From positions 2,609,001 through 2,673,000 of the forward strand of contig WPIO01000018.1 in assembly GCA_009760855.2 (NCBI GenBank): a DNA stretch of 64,000 nucleotides, in the 5' to 3' direction. The stretch's first letter is position 1, and each line of letters starts with the position of its first letter. The stretch is from Cristatella mucedo. Its lineage: Eukaryota > Bryozoa > Phylactolaemata > Cristatellidae. Positions 52,091 through 63,685 of this stretch are shown here, piece by piece. The position numbers and the translations under genes were made by a program. The notes under the pieces are model-generated. The model ran no database searches. It was not told the DNA's origin and saw only the letters and a list, made by a program, of their open reading frames with translations.

Positions 52091-53620
52091 CACTTAGTTT
52101 AGAACTTTTTTATTTTAGGTCAGCCAAGATATGACAGTTTCTAGAGATTATTAGTGGTTCCTGTGTCACAATAATTGTCATCACCCTTTGGAAAACCACC
52201 ACCAAGCCCGAGGAAGTGGACGCTATAACATCAGAGACTCTGTAAAAACTACCTTGAAAATAATGCTCTCTTGACAATAGATATCTGGGTCCATATTTAA
52301 ATCAGGATGTGCCGCTAGTGCCGGTTCATTACTTCACAAATAGTTCGATAGCTAATTAGTAAGTCAGTCCGTTCATCCGGTGAAGTCACTGACACCACAT
52401 TCACAGTAGTTCCATTGTGTGCGGTTTTCAGTATAACTACGACGGTGCAGCAATAATGAGTGTCATGCCATGAAGACTTTGCTAATTTGGCCAGGTAGCT
52501 GCATCATGCCTAGTCATAATTGACATAGCACGCTGAAATGCTGGAAATTCTCAGGAATGTTGAACACGGGATTTTTCAAGGCTGGCGGGGGGGGGGGCAT
52601 TCCAGTAGCTTGCGGCTTTTGCACTATGACTCCATTGCTGTCGCCAGAAGTGACGACTTACACCTCCAGCGCTTCCGCTTGGACCAGCTGTGTTGGCGAG
52701 TTATGATCCTTCTTGAGTGAGCTTGACAGACTGGAAGTCGTGCCGTGCCTGCCTTTGGTAAGCGATGAAGGAGCTCAAGCAGAATCTGCTCGCAATTTTT
52801 CTCGTGAACATACTTTATACTCGCAACCCAATTGTGATTCGCTACCGGACGCTGACGAAAGTGAACTCTAAGCATGGCACTGAGTAGGAGGGCTGGCTCA
52901 CTAGCAGCCGTCAGCGGACATTCTGGCGGCTGCTAGTGAGTAATACCTTCCAAACCAAAGTTTGAATTTTCCGTGATTTTCACTTCACTCTAGGCTTGTT
53001 TCCTTGGAAAAATCTGCGGTTTCCGTCAGCCCTTGTGGACCGGCGAGTTTTCGCAGTGATGAGTTGGGAATAGAATATAAGCGAGCAGATTATGAGAACA
53101 CCTGTCGTAAATAGCAATTATGGGGAAAACAAGCAACAAACGAAGCCACCCGGTGTGCCTCACTGCCGAAGCTCAACAGAAAGTTCTCATACGAAACACT
53201 GTACAGCGGTAAGAGACTGCAGAAAAAGCTCGTAAGCTTCGTACCGTCAAAGCTCTGCTAGCGTCTCACTTACAAAAAGGTCACAAATAGAAAGAGATTG
53301 AAGGTAAGATTCGAGCATTTCAATACGCAGGTCGCCATATGGAGTCGTTGCCCGACGGTAGGTTGGGCTCACCAGATAGGACAACGGACACTCACACCCG
53401 CATTGCAATTAAGCACTGAAAACTCTCGGAACTTTTTGCGGGCGTCAGCTAGTACCTCCATAATTATTCCTTGGCCTTGGCGTTTTTTCCACAGTCGAAT
53501 GCGGCTACGCGAGCGCAGGACTGGGCATGAATACCAGCTGACCTATCGTGTCACTTCCGTTCACCTCAGGTAGCATTTAAGCCGAGGACTACGAGAATAT
53601 CCGGTCCCTAACGATTGCTG
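52091..53620. other. Unassigned sequence with a strong hairpin
   Basis: No recognised gene. A G run lies at 52588-52599. A hairpin at 52897-52940 is annotated separately. Confidence 0.3.
52897..52940. repeat. 18-bp hairpin
   Basis: CTCACTAGCAGCCGTCAG (52897-52914) pairs with 52923-52940 with a single mismatch and an 8-base loop. Confidence 0.88.
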
Positions 53621-53702
53621 CTATAGAAAGAAATGCTAATAATCTCATGTGAAGAAATGACGTGGCCGACTTGGCACAACAGTGCTTCTCTGCGAATTTC
53701 TT

Positions 53703-53760
53703 TTGAGAGAAAGACAGACAGACAGAGAGACAGACAGACAGACCTAAAGACAGACAGAGA
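53703..53760. repeat. Imperfect (CAGA)n repeat
   Basis: GACAGACAGAGAGACAGACA and similar units. Confidence 0.85.
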
Positions 53761-54009
53761 CGTCTCGCTTCCGTTATCTTTTCGTTTGCATGAGCTTCTC
53801 TCTGCAGCGTCTTCACGCGTCAGCGAAGCGTCGCCTTCTCCCCTCGCTTCGTCGGGATGCCAGTCACAAGACAGTGGCGGAAGAAGGTGTTCGGCGAGCA
53901 TTTGGTAATTCCACTAGAGGAGACCGAAGGAGGAGGGCTGGAGAGGAGGGATAGGGCTTCCCCCGGCCCGCCTGCCAATGTGGTCCCTATACGCCGCGCT
54001 TGACTGATG

Positions 54010-54860
54010 AATGCCAATGCGGAAAGTAACGTAGCAACGCCATAAGAGAACCGAATCTCATTCGTGGCTCTCCGCGCGCGCTAAAAAAAGACAGCTTAGC
54101 CGCCGATTAGAAAGAATGCCGCGCGAAACCGCAGCACTCATAAGCACACGTGACGCGATCACGCGAAGGAAGCATCGCAGGTGGTAGCAAGCAGACGGCT
54201 AACCAAGGTGTCGTGAGGCGAAGTCAGCCAGCAGAGGTTCCGATAAGTAAGTGCATATGAAAAGGGGCACAGCTAAACGACCGTAGTATGCGGAGCGTAC
54301 GCTGTAAGGGGGATGAGCCCGATGAGCACAGGTAAGCACGCAGTGCACACGGAGACAGAAAGAGAGAAGTTCGCTGGGGGGTGGGTGGAGGGGTGTGGAA
54401 GGGGAAGCTTGACCGCTGCATATGCGTCCTTAGCCGTGAGTTAAAGGATACAAAGTCGCTGCAGGTAGTGACCGAAGCCAAACGCGAGCTCCAGACTTTC
54501 CATGCATATTGCCAAGTCACCAAAAGATTGTAACTGAGTGGACGTACGGCACGAGATAGGAAGCCGAGTGGCACGTGGTGCCGGATCGCTTTGGATGAGC
54601 AGGAAGGTCAAGGACAGGTTTGGCTGCTGCAAGCGAGCGAAGCGATCTGTAAGCCTTACAGACGGTCTAGAGTTTATTCGACGCTTCACAGGAAGTAATG
54701 TTACGTAAACTTGCAATAGGCAAACTTGACTGTTGAGTGAACTAATGCTATAATGCACGTGGTTTAAAATAGGACGCCTAGGTTCCACGCAGACGCTACA
54801 GAAGATACGCTGGTCAAGCCAATTTTGATAGTGATGCTTTACAGTAACAAAACGGTTGGT
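54010..54860 (-). mobile_element. Diverged LINE copy, reverse
   Basis: A reversed tail remnant (CGCCATAAGAGAACCGAATC, 54039) and a minus-strand C-terminal piece QYAWKVWSSRLASVTTCSDF (compare SYAPKAWNSLPTCVTTSPDL) identify an old LINE-A-like copy. Confidence 0.5.
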
Positions 54861-55134
54861 CTAGTCATCACCGCATATCGGTAACTAAAGCTGCCATGCC
54901 TGAGATTCTGGCAGGTTGAGAAATATCGCGGCACTTATAGAACATAGTGACTTCCGCATAGGTTTAATAGCCTACGGACCAGCTGGCTATTCTCCTGCGA
55001 GCCTATGTAAGGCGGTGATTGATGATAAGCATTATGTAACTGGAAGGCAGACCGAACGTGCTAGTCGGCAGGCAATCGTGGTCAATCGCCGGATCTGAAA
55101 AAAGCGATGAATGCAAATTATTGCAAGTCTCGTA

Positions 55135-55430
55135 GCTATGCACCTCAACAAGGTGCCAACATGCACTTCGATGTACTGAGGTTCGGCAAACTGGGATACA
55201 AATCACATATAAAGCTCTGATTAGTAGCTTTCAATTTGTACATATGCTGATTCCGGCTTACTTTCGGGTTAGACATGCTTGCATAATCATCATTTTCCTC
55301 AGAGGGAAAATGCTCAAAACTTAAGATCCTAGTTCTAATGCGTTTGTTTTTAAAAGGTACTCTAAACAGATATTCGGCAGTTGGACAAATGATTTCTGTA
55401 TTTTCTCGACATTTGCCCAAAAATAAATGA
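55135..55430. repeat. Dispersed repeat, partner at 43060-43380
   Basis: See the partner copy. Collinear AT-rich non-coding sequence. Confidence 0.5.
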
Positions 55431-55487
55431 CGATAAACCGAACTCTTACTTACAGAACACTCCAAGCATCGGCTGGACTAGAAGATT

Positions 55488-56325
55488 TTGCTCTCCTATC
55501 TTTGCCTGTACAATGATTTTATTGTGCAACCCCCACCATGTGCTCGGAAGTTAGCTGTCATCCTTGATGGCTGCCTATATCTTGGAAGTTTCGCTATTAC
55601 GAAGAATGCCTCCTCAGCTAGCCATCGTGTATTATCCCTATCTAAGATTTGGAACTGTCCACTACGGTGGCTTGAATAAAATCTAACTAGCCCTTGGTAT
55701 TGTCAAGGCTGGATTATTGTCATTATCCTAGTTCTGCTGGGCTACCGAGAAAAGCCGCTGGGCCGCTGCTGCTAGGAAGGAATGTAGGCTGCAAGGCTAG
55801 TCAATAAATCCCAAAGGTTCAGCCATGCGTCTACGGCTTCGGGTCGATCAACGGACACAGAGTAAAGGTCTTACGCTGTACCGCAAGGCTTGCAGTGGCT
55901 TGACTTCTTGATATCTAGCTGAGCCACTACATCATTTTAAGCTTCCACGTTCTACAGGTCGTCTTCGGACAATAAAACTAGCTTTTGTCCTTCGCTTAAA
56001 TCCCGCTGATGACAGGAGCTTCTCTCTGCATGTGCTAGGTTGTGGAGCCCACTTCAACATCCGTACGCAATGACACCTATTGTCCTGCTGGCGACTGCGG
56101 CAAAGCTTTACAGCCGTCGCTAGCTGCGACTTCAAAGCTGCGAACTTCCTTGACTGCCGTCCTGACTCGGATGTTTTTCTCACTTTCTCTTTGCCGCGTG
56201 ATATGTAGTTTGTTGGCTACCGCGTGCGTAACGTAAACGGCTTAGGCTTTGAGAGCGCCGTAGACAAATCTTCTGCGTACCACCCATCAAGGTCACACTG
56301 CCTTGTGGAGTTACAAGCGGAAATT
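55488..56325 (+). mobile_element. Old LINE-B copy
   Basis: A C-terminal segment (SDNKTSFCPSLKS, then ARLWSPLQHPYAMTP) and the tail (CGTGATATGTAGTTTGTTGG, CTTGTGGAGTTACAAGCGGA) follow the LINE-B pattern with heavy divergence. Confidence 0.5.
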
Positions 56326-56403
56326 GAGAATAATTCTACGTTGGTACTGCCGACTGCCGTCGACTGCTCGGCTGAAAAATTTCTAGCTAAAGGTCTATGT
56401 GTC

Positions 56404-56449
56404 GCGCCATCAAATACAACGCAAAATTCTTCGCTGTATTTGATGGCGC
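56404..56449. repeat. Perfect 15-bp hairpin
   Basis: GCGCCATCAAATACA (56404-56418) and its exact inverse (56435-56449), loop of 16 bases. Confidence 0.9.
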
Positions 56450-57246
56450 ATATTCCTATTTCCGCGTTTCAGTAGGGACCACGTAAATGGCGAGTATCAT
56501 CGTGCTGTTGATGTCATGACGCGCCCAAACTCATTCGGAACCTGTAAAATGCCTGCAGAAACTCGTTGAGCCCCTACTCTGAAACTAGCAGCCGCTACTC
56601 TTGAACCAGCTTGGAATGATCTGTTAGCGTGGGGAAAAGGAGGAACATTCTGGAGTAGCGTCGGATACAGGCGAGCAGTACGTCGACTTCAGCCAGGTCT
56701 CTGTTTCAGCGAACGTGTCGCGAACTTCGTCGAGTTTCAGGCTGCTAGCCACTAACGGCGCATTGCACGTAAAGCGGGCGTTGTCGAAGCGAGAGTTCAA
56801 AGTGGCCGCGGGGTTAGCCTCGTCTTCATCGCTACTGGGTTGAGGGGATTTGCAGCATCTCTAGCGGGAGAACGCATGGGTAGAATGCTTAAATTTAGCG
56901 TCGTACTAACGGGATAACGCGATGCGGTTAGAAACAGCGACTCCGTTGCTATCAATAGTTGGTCGCAGGTGGCCCCTTCCAATACCTCGGTGCACTCTAC
57001 GGGCGATGTCTAACTCGCAGATCCAGGGACAGAAACACCCGCTGGGCAGGCCGTGGCACTACGTAGTGGTCAAAACCAAACTTTAAATAATTTCACTAGC
57101 GATGCACCGTACAAATGAAATCGCATCTGCAAGCAGCTGCGTTATTACAAGTGAGACGGACGGCAGTACCCATCCGTTAAGAGTGCCGCTGAATATCCAT
57201 CTGCTTTTAATCGCAACAGCAGATGCGTCGTCGTGGAAGTCGTTTA
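56450..57246. other. Unassigned sequence
   Basis: No gene or repeat family recognised. Confidence 0.35.
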
Positions 57247-57375
57247 TAGGGTTTAGGGTTTAGCGTTCAAGGTTTAGGGTTTAGAATTTAGGGTTTAGGG
57301 TTTTTTGGGTTTAGGCTTTGGCGTTAAGGGTTAAGGGTTTAGAGTTTAGGGTTTGGGTTTTTAGAGTTTAGGGTG
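57247..57375 (+). repeat. Degenerate TTTAGGG array (telomere-like)
   Basis: About 15 imperfect TTTAGGG units, with variants such as TTTAGAG, TTAAGGG and TTTGGGT. The heptamer is the plant/algal-type telomere repeat, whereas most animals use TTAGGG. It is an internal, decayed array, or a simple repeat that resembles one. Confidence 0.8.
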
Positions 57376-58079
57376 GGCTGCGCCTCCGCTGCTTAAATCC
57401 ACCCTTACTCGTATTCCGCGCTTTAATTAGTGCGTATTAGGGCATAACTAGATCTCCTGAGGTCGAGTTATACTCAGCAGACCTCTGAGGCTTAGCGCTC
57501 ATTTGCAGGAACGCGCGGCCCGCCGTAGCACGCGCCCGCTTTGACGGGTACAAACACGTGCCTGGTGGCGTCGAGCGGGACCTAACTTCCGCGGAACCAA
57601 ACTGTATAGCTCGACGCTGCAGCAGCCGCCGCCGCTCGCTCCATTAGAAGCCATCCTTCCAATCCACCCATTTCTCTAATTATAACTAAGTTGATTTTAT
57701 TTTAATAGAGCACGAACTTCATTAAATCATATATATATATATATATATATATCTGTATTATTAGTTATACATTCATCAACATACGAGGAATGTCCGTGCG
57801 GGAAATGTGCTACAACCATCGAGGAAGCCTCCCCAGATGCGGTTCGCTGTGTTTCTGCCAAGATAACTCTGATTTCGAATCGATTTTCTGCAATAAAAAA
57901 TGACCTTTAAATATGCAAATTCTACCGTAATGAACCGTCGCGATGCTAGACGAGCCATATTGAACTAGCCAGACTGCTGGTCATTGGCGTCATGTCCAGG
58001 TGCTGCTCCGAATTAAAGACTACTTACCAAGATGGCCGGCGACCGGCTCCCCTGGTCCTGTCTGGAATAGACTACTCGA
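57376..58079. other. Unassigned, with (AT)n at 57729-57752
   Basis: GC-rich to about 57650, then AT-rich with a 12-unit AT repeat. No gene recognised. Confidence 0.35.
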
Positions 58080-58710
58080 GTTCAGGGCTTCCGAGAAATT
58101 CATCAAGCCTCTGCAACCAATGATCAATATCGCTGCAAGCTTAATTAATAAATCAGTGGCGTGTCATCAAGCATTCAGTCGCGCGTCTGCTTTGCTGAAG
58201 GAGCTCCGATAACTCCCGATCGATCGAGCGATCAACGGATGCACGTAAACTGCCACAGTCTTGCAGCTCTTACTTCTTACTCTGCATCGCCCTCTCCTCG
58301 TATCGTCGGGCCCTTGTGGGAAAGAAGATTAGCTGCTCCGCTCTCTCGGTTAAAGATCTTTGGCGTCAATAGCGTTTGCTCAGCGGGTCCAAGACTGCGG
58401 AGCTCACACGTTTCCTTGGCATACACGTTTCCTTGGTAACGGCATCTCTCTCCTGCTGCCGACTTCGGCACGTCCTTTCCCTGCCGTCCCGATTTCTGTA
58501 GACGTACTGGCTGCTTTCTCGAGTGCTCTCCCCTGAATTGGCTCTGCATCTCGCTTCCTTATCGTTGCATGAAGTGGAGTCTGTTAGCTACTGGATGCGT
58601 ACCGGAAGGTGCTTACCCTGCTGTACATACTCCATTGATATATCACTGAACCAGCTGCTCAGTTTTTGTGTGCCTTTGTGGAGTTACAGACAGAGATGCG
58701 TGCCGCCTAA
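58080..58710 (+). mobile_element. LINE-B copy
   Basis: Forward pieces RRLAAPLSRLKIFGVNSVCS AGPRLRSSHVS compare with LAVPFLRLKTVGDRSFSSAGPRLWNSLP of the better copy at 49986. The tail motif GAAGTGGAGTCTGTTAGCTA and GTGGAGTTACAGACAGAGAT follow. Confidence 0.55.
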
Positions 58711-59790
58711 TGTTCATACATTAACCATTTTGTGGCCCTACAGCATACGGTGGCGGACTAGCCGCTGAGTTGTGCCCGTTGATTTGGGCGACTATCCTAT
58801 TGACGTCTGCTTGTAGATGCCCTTCGGTGCGTATTTATGTCTGGGTTCGCGGAGGAAGCTGGGCAAAGCTTTGGAGGGGCCTGCTTAGGTCGGTGGGCTA
58901 TTTAGCTCCCGGTCTAGTTAGAGCGCGTTCGAGATACGCCTTCTGGGCCTTCGCGTGTAGACCAAAGTCACGTCTGTGCTGGCCGCTGGCACCGCTGGCT
59001 GGGAGAAGTACGTTGTCGTCGACTGTTTTGGCCGCATTCCTGTATCTAGAAAGCTGCTGCGTCCTGGAGCTCAAGTATCGCCCCCAAGACCTGGTCGGTG
59101 GACCCGATGCCGCTAGATGGAGCCACAGCAGCACAAAGCGCAGATCGAGCTGTGAATGTAGCTGCGCCGTAGCTAGCTGCGAGCGCGCATGAACGGAATG
59201 CCACGAAATTTAAAAGCTGCTTTGTGAACGCGGCGGCGAGGTGCGTGCAATCGTTCTGCACTGGGCTCTCGCGAAGCAAGAACTGTCGAGCTTGAAGTGT
59301 GCAGCTCCAGTATTGAGCTGAGCTATGCGCAGCTTAATTTCCGCGGATCGCAGAGGATCGGAGCTAATCGCGCGCCCGCGAGTCCTAGCGTAGGCGCGAG
59401 CGAGCTATTTGGAGCATCGAAATTTAAAAAATCTGTATCCAACGATTAACTATTGAAATATCTGTCCAAACATCGACGGCAATAAAACCACAAATCTCCA
59501 GACTTTTGGAGTTCGGGCATTAAATTTAGCTATCAAGATGTAATGCTCACGAGGCACCGGTTAACCCTCCCCCCACCCCCCCTGATGGCTTCCTCTCTTT
59601 TCACAGCGAGCTCTCAACGCCACTCGGATGCCATCAGAGTGTCGCAAGATGTCACTAGAGTGGGGCAATAGCTGCGACGCGCCGTTACGGACGGCGCGCC
59701 CGATCGACCAGGGTCGCTGGCACGGGGCAGAAGGAGCGACCCTCGCCGAATAAGGCGACCTGGCATATTCCTTCCTCGCTTCGACTGCTA
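58711..59790. other. Unassigned, moderately GC-rich
   Basis: Open frames to 140 codons on both strands (58770-59192) without any recognised domain. Confidence 0.3.
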
Positions 59791-60200
59791 GGCCGTCCAA
59801 TCGCTAACTAGCTGCCACTTTTCCTTCCGGTCTCGGCGGAGATCTGCCAAAGCGATGCAGCTTTCGCGTGCGCCGCCGCGCGCGTCGTCGCGTGCCAGTG
59901 GGAGCTGCCATCTCGGTCGGTCGGCTCTGCAGCTTCTCGCATCGGAGGCCGCGCCGCCGCCGCTCGGCGCCGCGCCGCGCCGCCGCGGCCTCTGGCGGCC
60001 GATCGCTTGGCTCGGCGCGGCCGCCGTCGATCGGTACATTATCTGGCCGCTCCGCCCGATTTCGCTGTCTGCTCGGCGCTTTGGCGGGCGATCCGTCAGC
60101 GACACATCCGCAGGGTCCAGCAGCGCTCGGGCCTTCCATCGATCGACTGCCTTCATGTCCTTCCTCTTATCTCCTTCCTTCATGTCCACGGCCTCCTGTC
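59791..60200 (-). other. CpG-rich block with an open frame of unknown status
   Basis: The minus-strand frame reads DMKEGDKRKDMKAVDRWKAR, ALLDPADVSLTDRPPKRRAD, then low complexity. The first 50 residues look protein-like. There is no family match, and frames are open on the other strand too. Confidence 0.25.
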
Positions 60201-60640
60201 GCTGTGATACCTATCATGGTGAAACTGATATTCTTCTTTGCCTAGCTTTTTATTGCGAACACGTCAAAAGCCCTTGCTTTACTTTGATTCTAGAGTAGAT
60301 ACGGATAGTCGCTTCTGCCTTAACATCAGCTGGCTGCAACGGCTGCAATTCGGCCTCTAATTTTACGATGACGGTGACTAGTTTTGTCTAATCTAATCTA
60401 ATCTAATCTTATCTAATCTTACGGCGACGATGACTGGTATGGATCCTCCGAGTTTTTGCAAAGGACAAACACTCGTGGGTCTGCATATCTTTATAGCTAA
60501 AAGCTGACCCGAGGAATAGCTGCAACGACGAGAAATGCAAATCTTTCGTTCTGTTAGCTGCAAGTGAATCCACGAACTCTACATCGATAAGTAATAGTCA
60601 AACCAAATCTCCCAATTCATCAGAAAAGGCAATGTAGAGT
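60201..60640. other. Unassigned; (TCTAA)n at about 60387-60420
   Basis: A short pentamer repeat and mixed sequence. Confidence 0.4.
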
Positions 60641-61620
60641 AACGTGATTGGTACTCGGGTGTTGCAACAACAACAAAAATGGTGCACGGTGCCGGTAAAT
60701 GTTCTGAAAGATACAGAAGCTGCGACCAAGGCTCAGCAAGCCTCTGCTGTCTCATTCATAACTTGCCAGTCTGGCAAATCTAGTGTCACTTCGAATTTGG
60801 AAAAGCTAACCCCTCCCTCAAAATGGGCTAGGCCGGCATATATCCTGTAGCCTCAACACGAAATCCGGATATCCTGTTCCAAAGCGACCTTTCACGAGCC
60901 GAACACATGAACTCCACGGTCAAGTCTGCTTACTTTCAGCAAAAGTTCAAATTGCAAAAATTTGGGCCTGCTGCGACAGGGATACCACATTAAAGTTGTT
61001 CAATGTAGTCGCGATATGCCGTCTCGATTTCTGCAACTCATTAATAGCCGGTCTGCTGGCCTCTGCAATCAGTTGCTTACACCTGGTGCAAAACTCTACA
61101 ACTGGGCATTTCTGTCGTGGATGTCGCAATCGATTCATGATACCACTGTTTACCTATCAGCACAGGGTTCTCGTCAAGAAGAGTATTGACTTTAACATCT
61201 TTAACACTTTTATAATATCTTTATTCTCTTGCTCAGAATTACTTCACCTAACAGGTTTCGCATCGTATCACCTGGGATTTTTTTTAATCAGATCGCAGAG
61301 CTGTGCCTCCAACCAACCTCAAATCTTTCGGTGATCCTGTCATTAGTTCATACGCTCCCCGAATCTTGAACTCACTTCCGAAAGACGTCCCGACATTCTT
61401 CGGCGTGACAAAATTTAAAAGAGGCTAAAAATCCACCTGCTTCTCACAGCTTTTACTGGGTCCGCGTGAATTGTCTTTTGTGTGCTTATGAGTGCTGACA
61501 CCGCAATTCTCATCACCAACCCATTGACGCTGTTCCTTTTGAGTATACGAAAGGTGCCTAGAAGGAGATTTACTTTTCAAATGGGCCTTTAAAAATCTTA
61601 TCATTTTTATTATTATCACT
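60641..61620 (+). mobile_element. Decayed LINE copy with tail
   Basis: Forward fragments include TCQSGKSSVTSNLEKL (RT thumb), a CRLDFCNSLIAGLLASAISC segment at about 61015-61075 (compare SRLDFCNSLLAGLPACAIRR), and a tail at 61548-61620 (AAAGGTGCCTAGAAGGAGAT) with short ATT units. Confidence 0.6.
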
Positions 61621-62579
61621 AAAAAGAGTGTTCTGCGACACCAGGCGTCGCATGCTCAGGTCTTCTAGTTATGTGTCGAACTAGTTATGTACCAGGCAAT
61701 TCGCACCCGTGTGCAGGCTGCTTTACGTTTTGACACAACATTGCAATCTTTTGTAAGCTTCTAGCTAAAAATGTGTTATGAAACCCATACAAAACATTAA
61801 AAACAAGTAATTTATCATCAATTTGCCGATAGATACGTCAGTAAACATTTGCAAATGTTAAAGACGTTTACAAACGTTTGTACGGCCTCCCAGAGTTTGT
61901 AAGCAAATGATAAATGATGAATTGTCTTATAAATTTGTATTAGTTCTGAGTGGCAAGAGTTCAGTTTTTGAGTGAAAAACCTGGCTTGTTGAAGCTTTCG
62001 GGTGTAGATTCGGAAGAAGCCTTTGAAACTAGCCAGATTGTCGTCAGACCGCGACTTCTTGAAGCGGCGTTCAAGCCTTCGTTATACGCAGCGCACAACG
62101 CCGCTTGCACACGGGGCGGCGTGTAGCCGTGGCGGCATTCTAGACGCCAGTGTATTGTGGGTGGCGGATCGCTGTAACTGCCAGCAGTCTACTTTTCACT
62201 TTCAAGCTGAGCCACGGTGAGCGATCGTGCACCCAAACGAGTAGCAAACAGCTCAGCGTTCGCAGACTTTAAGGCTGTGCAGTTGATAGGGCGAACAAAG
62301 GATATGTGGAGATTCTTACTAACACACTGAAGAAGGCAGACGACCGACAGGTATTGACTAAAAGCGGTATCACGCCTCTCGTTAAACAGGTCTTGTTTTG
62401 AGCCCCATACCCGAGGACAGCTCATGCGCAGTCAAAGCGAGTTTGTACTAAAATGTACTCCACAGCAGCGGTCGTACAGCTGCTTAGGCTGCACGCACAC
62501 ATCTTTTCCCGATAAGTAAATTGAAAGTTCTTGTCAAGTTTATCCTGTCGTGTATAATGTATTAGTTCTGAGTTCTATT
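61621..62579. other. Unassigned sequence
   Basis: 62188-62270 resembles 49150-49240. No gene recognised. Confidence 0.35.
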
Positions 62580-62772
62580 AGTTCTGACATTTGCATGCGG
62601 ACCCTGTGCATGCCACCCCTAACCATGTTATTCATGTTGTTTATCAAGCATGATATTACTCACCATTCAATTGCATTTCCCTTTGCAGCAAATGTAAAGC
62701 GCCTAGAAAGAGATTGAGTTCTCTGACGGCGCTTTATCAAGCGAATTATTATTATTATTATTATTATTAATG
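62580..62772 (+). mobile_element. LINE-A 3' UTR and tail
   Basis: CATGCCACCCCTAACCATGT, AAATGTAAAGCGCCTAGAAA, GAGATTGAGTTCTCTGACGG and (ATT)n to 62769. Well preserved. Confidence 0.75.
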
Positions 62773-62801
62773 TCACTTAATCACCCCAACGTCTACTTAT
62801 T

Positions 62802-62828
62802 TTCTCTCTCTCTCTCTCTCTCTCTCTC
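62802..62828. repeat. (CT)n microsatellite
   Basis: About 13 CT units. Confidence 0.9.
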
Positions 62829-63464
62829 CTGGTAGAAGTCACAAATAAGATTTTCTGTGGTCCACTAGAGGGCGCACGACGCTCGACGCTCCACCAGACG
62901 CTCCGCCACGCCTCCACGCTTACAAACGATTGGAATATTGTACGTGTAATCCTCTTGAGTACTGACTTAGACATGCAAAGACTGAGCACAACAGCGGGTG
63001 TCAAGTATTCGTTACACCAGGCAATCGCAGTGTTAAAAGCTCTAGACGCTCGGTTCCTCGCGTTCTGCTACGGTAAGAGCAAAAAATGTCAGCTTTTGCT
63101 TGGCACACAGTAGCAGTGTACTGAGTCGCCTTGAGAAAGTACGAGTTTGGCACAAGGTCAAGAGGCACCAAGGGCTTTTTACCTGTTGGATAATGGCAAG
63201 TGATCCGATGGAGTCGTTTAGCGAAATGCAGGTTTTGTTTTCAACCGCTCGCTCTCGTTATAATTCATTTGTACGGCGCCCTACGAGTACTGAATCTCCG
63301 AGTCCAGGCGCCTCTCCGGGATCCTAATCATTTTGCGGGCGACCAAGTTGTGTGGTGAATCGAAATACCTCGGTCTAAAATGCTGGTGCATGAGATCAAT
63401 TTTTTCCACTTCAAAGGTCCTTCCAGAATTCCGCCCCCCTTCCTCATCTTCAGCTCGGAACCGT
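62829..63464. other. Unassigned; SINE-2 tail remnant at 63255-63325
   Basis: ATAATTCATTTGTACGGCGC, CCTACGAGTACTGAATCTCC and a CCAGGCGCCTC block are a reversed SINE-2 tail without its head. Confidence 0.4.
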
Positions 63465-63685
63465 ACTCACCGCCAGCAGTCTGCACATTCCTGAGGCAAA
63501 CAGCCGGTGCAGTTGGAAGCCCACGAGCGTCTGCTCGCTCGCCCTTTTAATCTCTGCCGAACGTCTTTCGCACATGCTCGATCAGCATCTGCCATTCAAT
63601 GCCGCTCTCGGACGCCTGTCTGGTAGCTCGCCTCGCGATAAGACTCGAAAGGGAACCGCGGGAGTCTGATTAGTTGTGTGGCCAC
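63465..63685. repeat. Dispersed repeat, partner at 40560-40790
   Basis: Matching blocks: CCGCCAGCAGTCTGC, GAGCGTCTGCTCGC, TTAATCTCTGCCGAAC, CATCTGCCATTCAATGCC. On the minus strand it encodes IEWQMLIEHVRKTFGRD then stop, against IEWQMLVGRGQKMFNRD then stop in the partner. It is followed by GTGAGTACG, a good splice-donor form. Confidence 0.5.
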
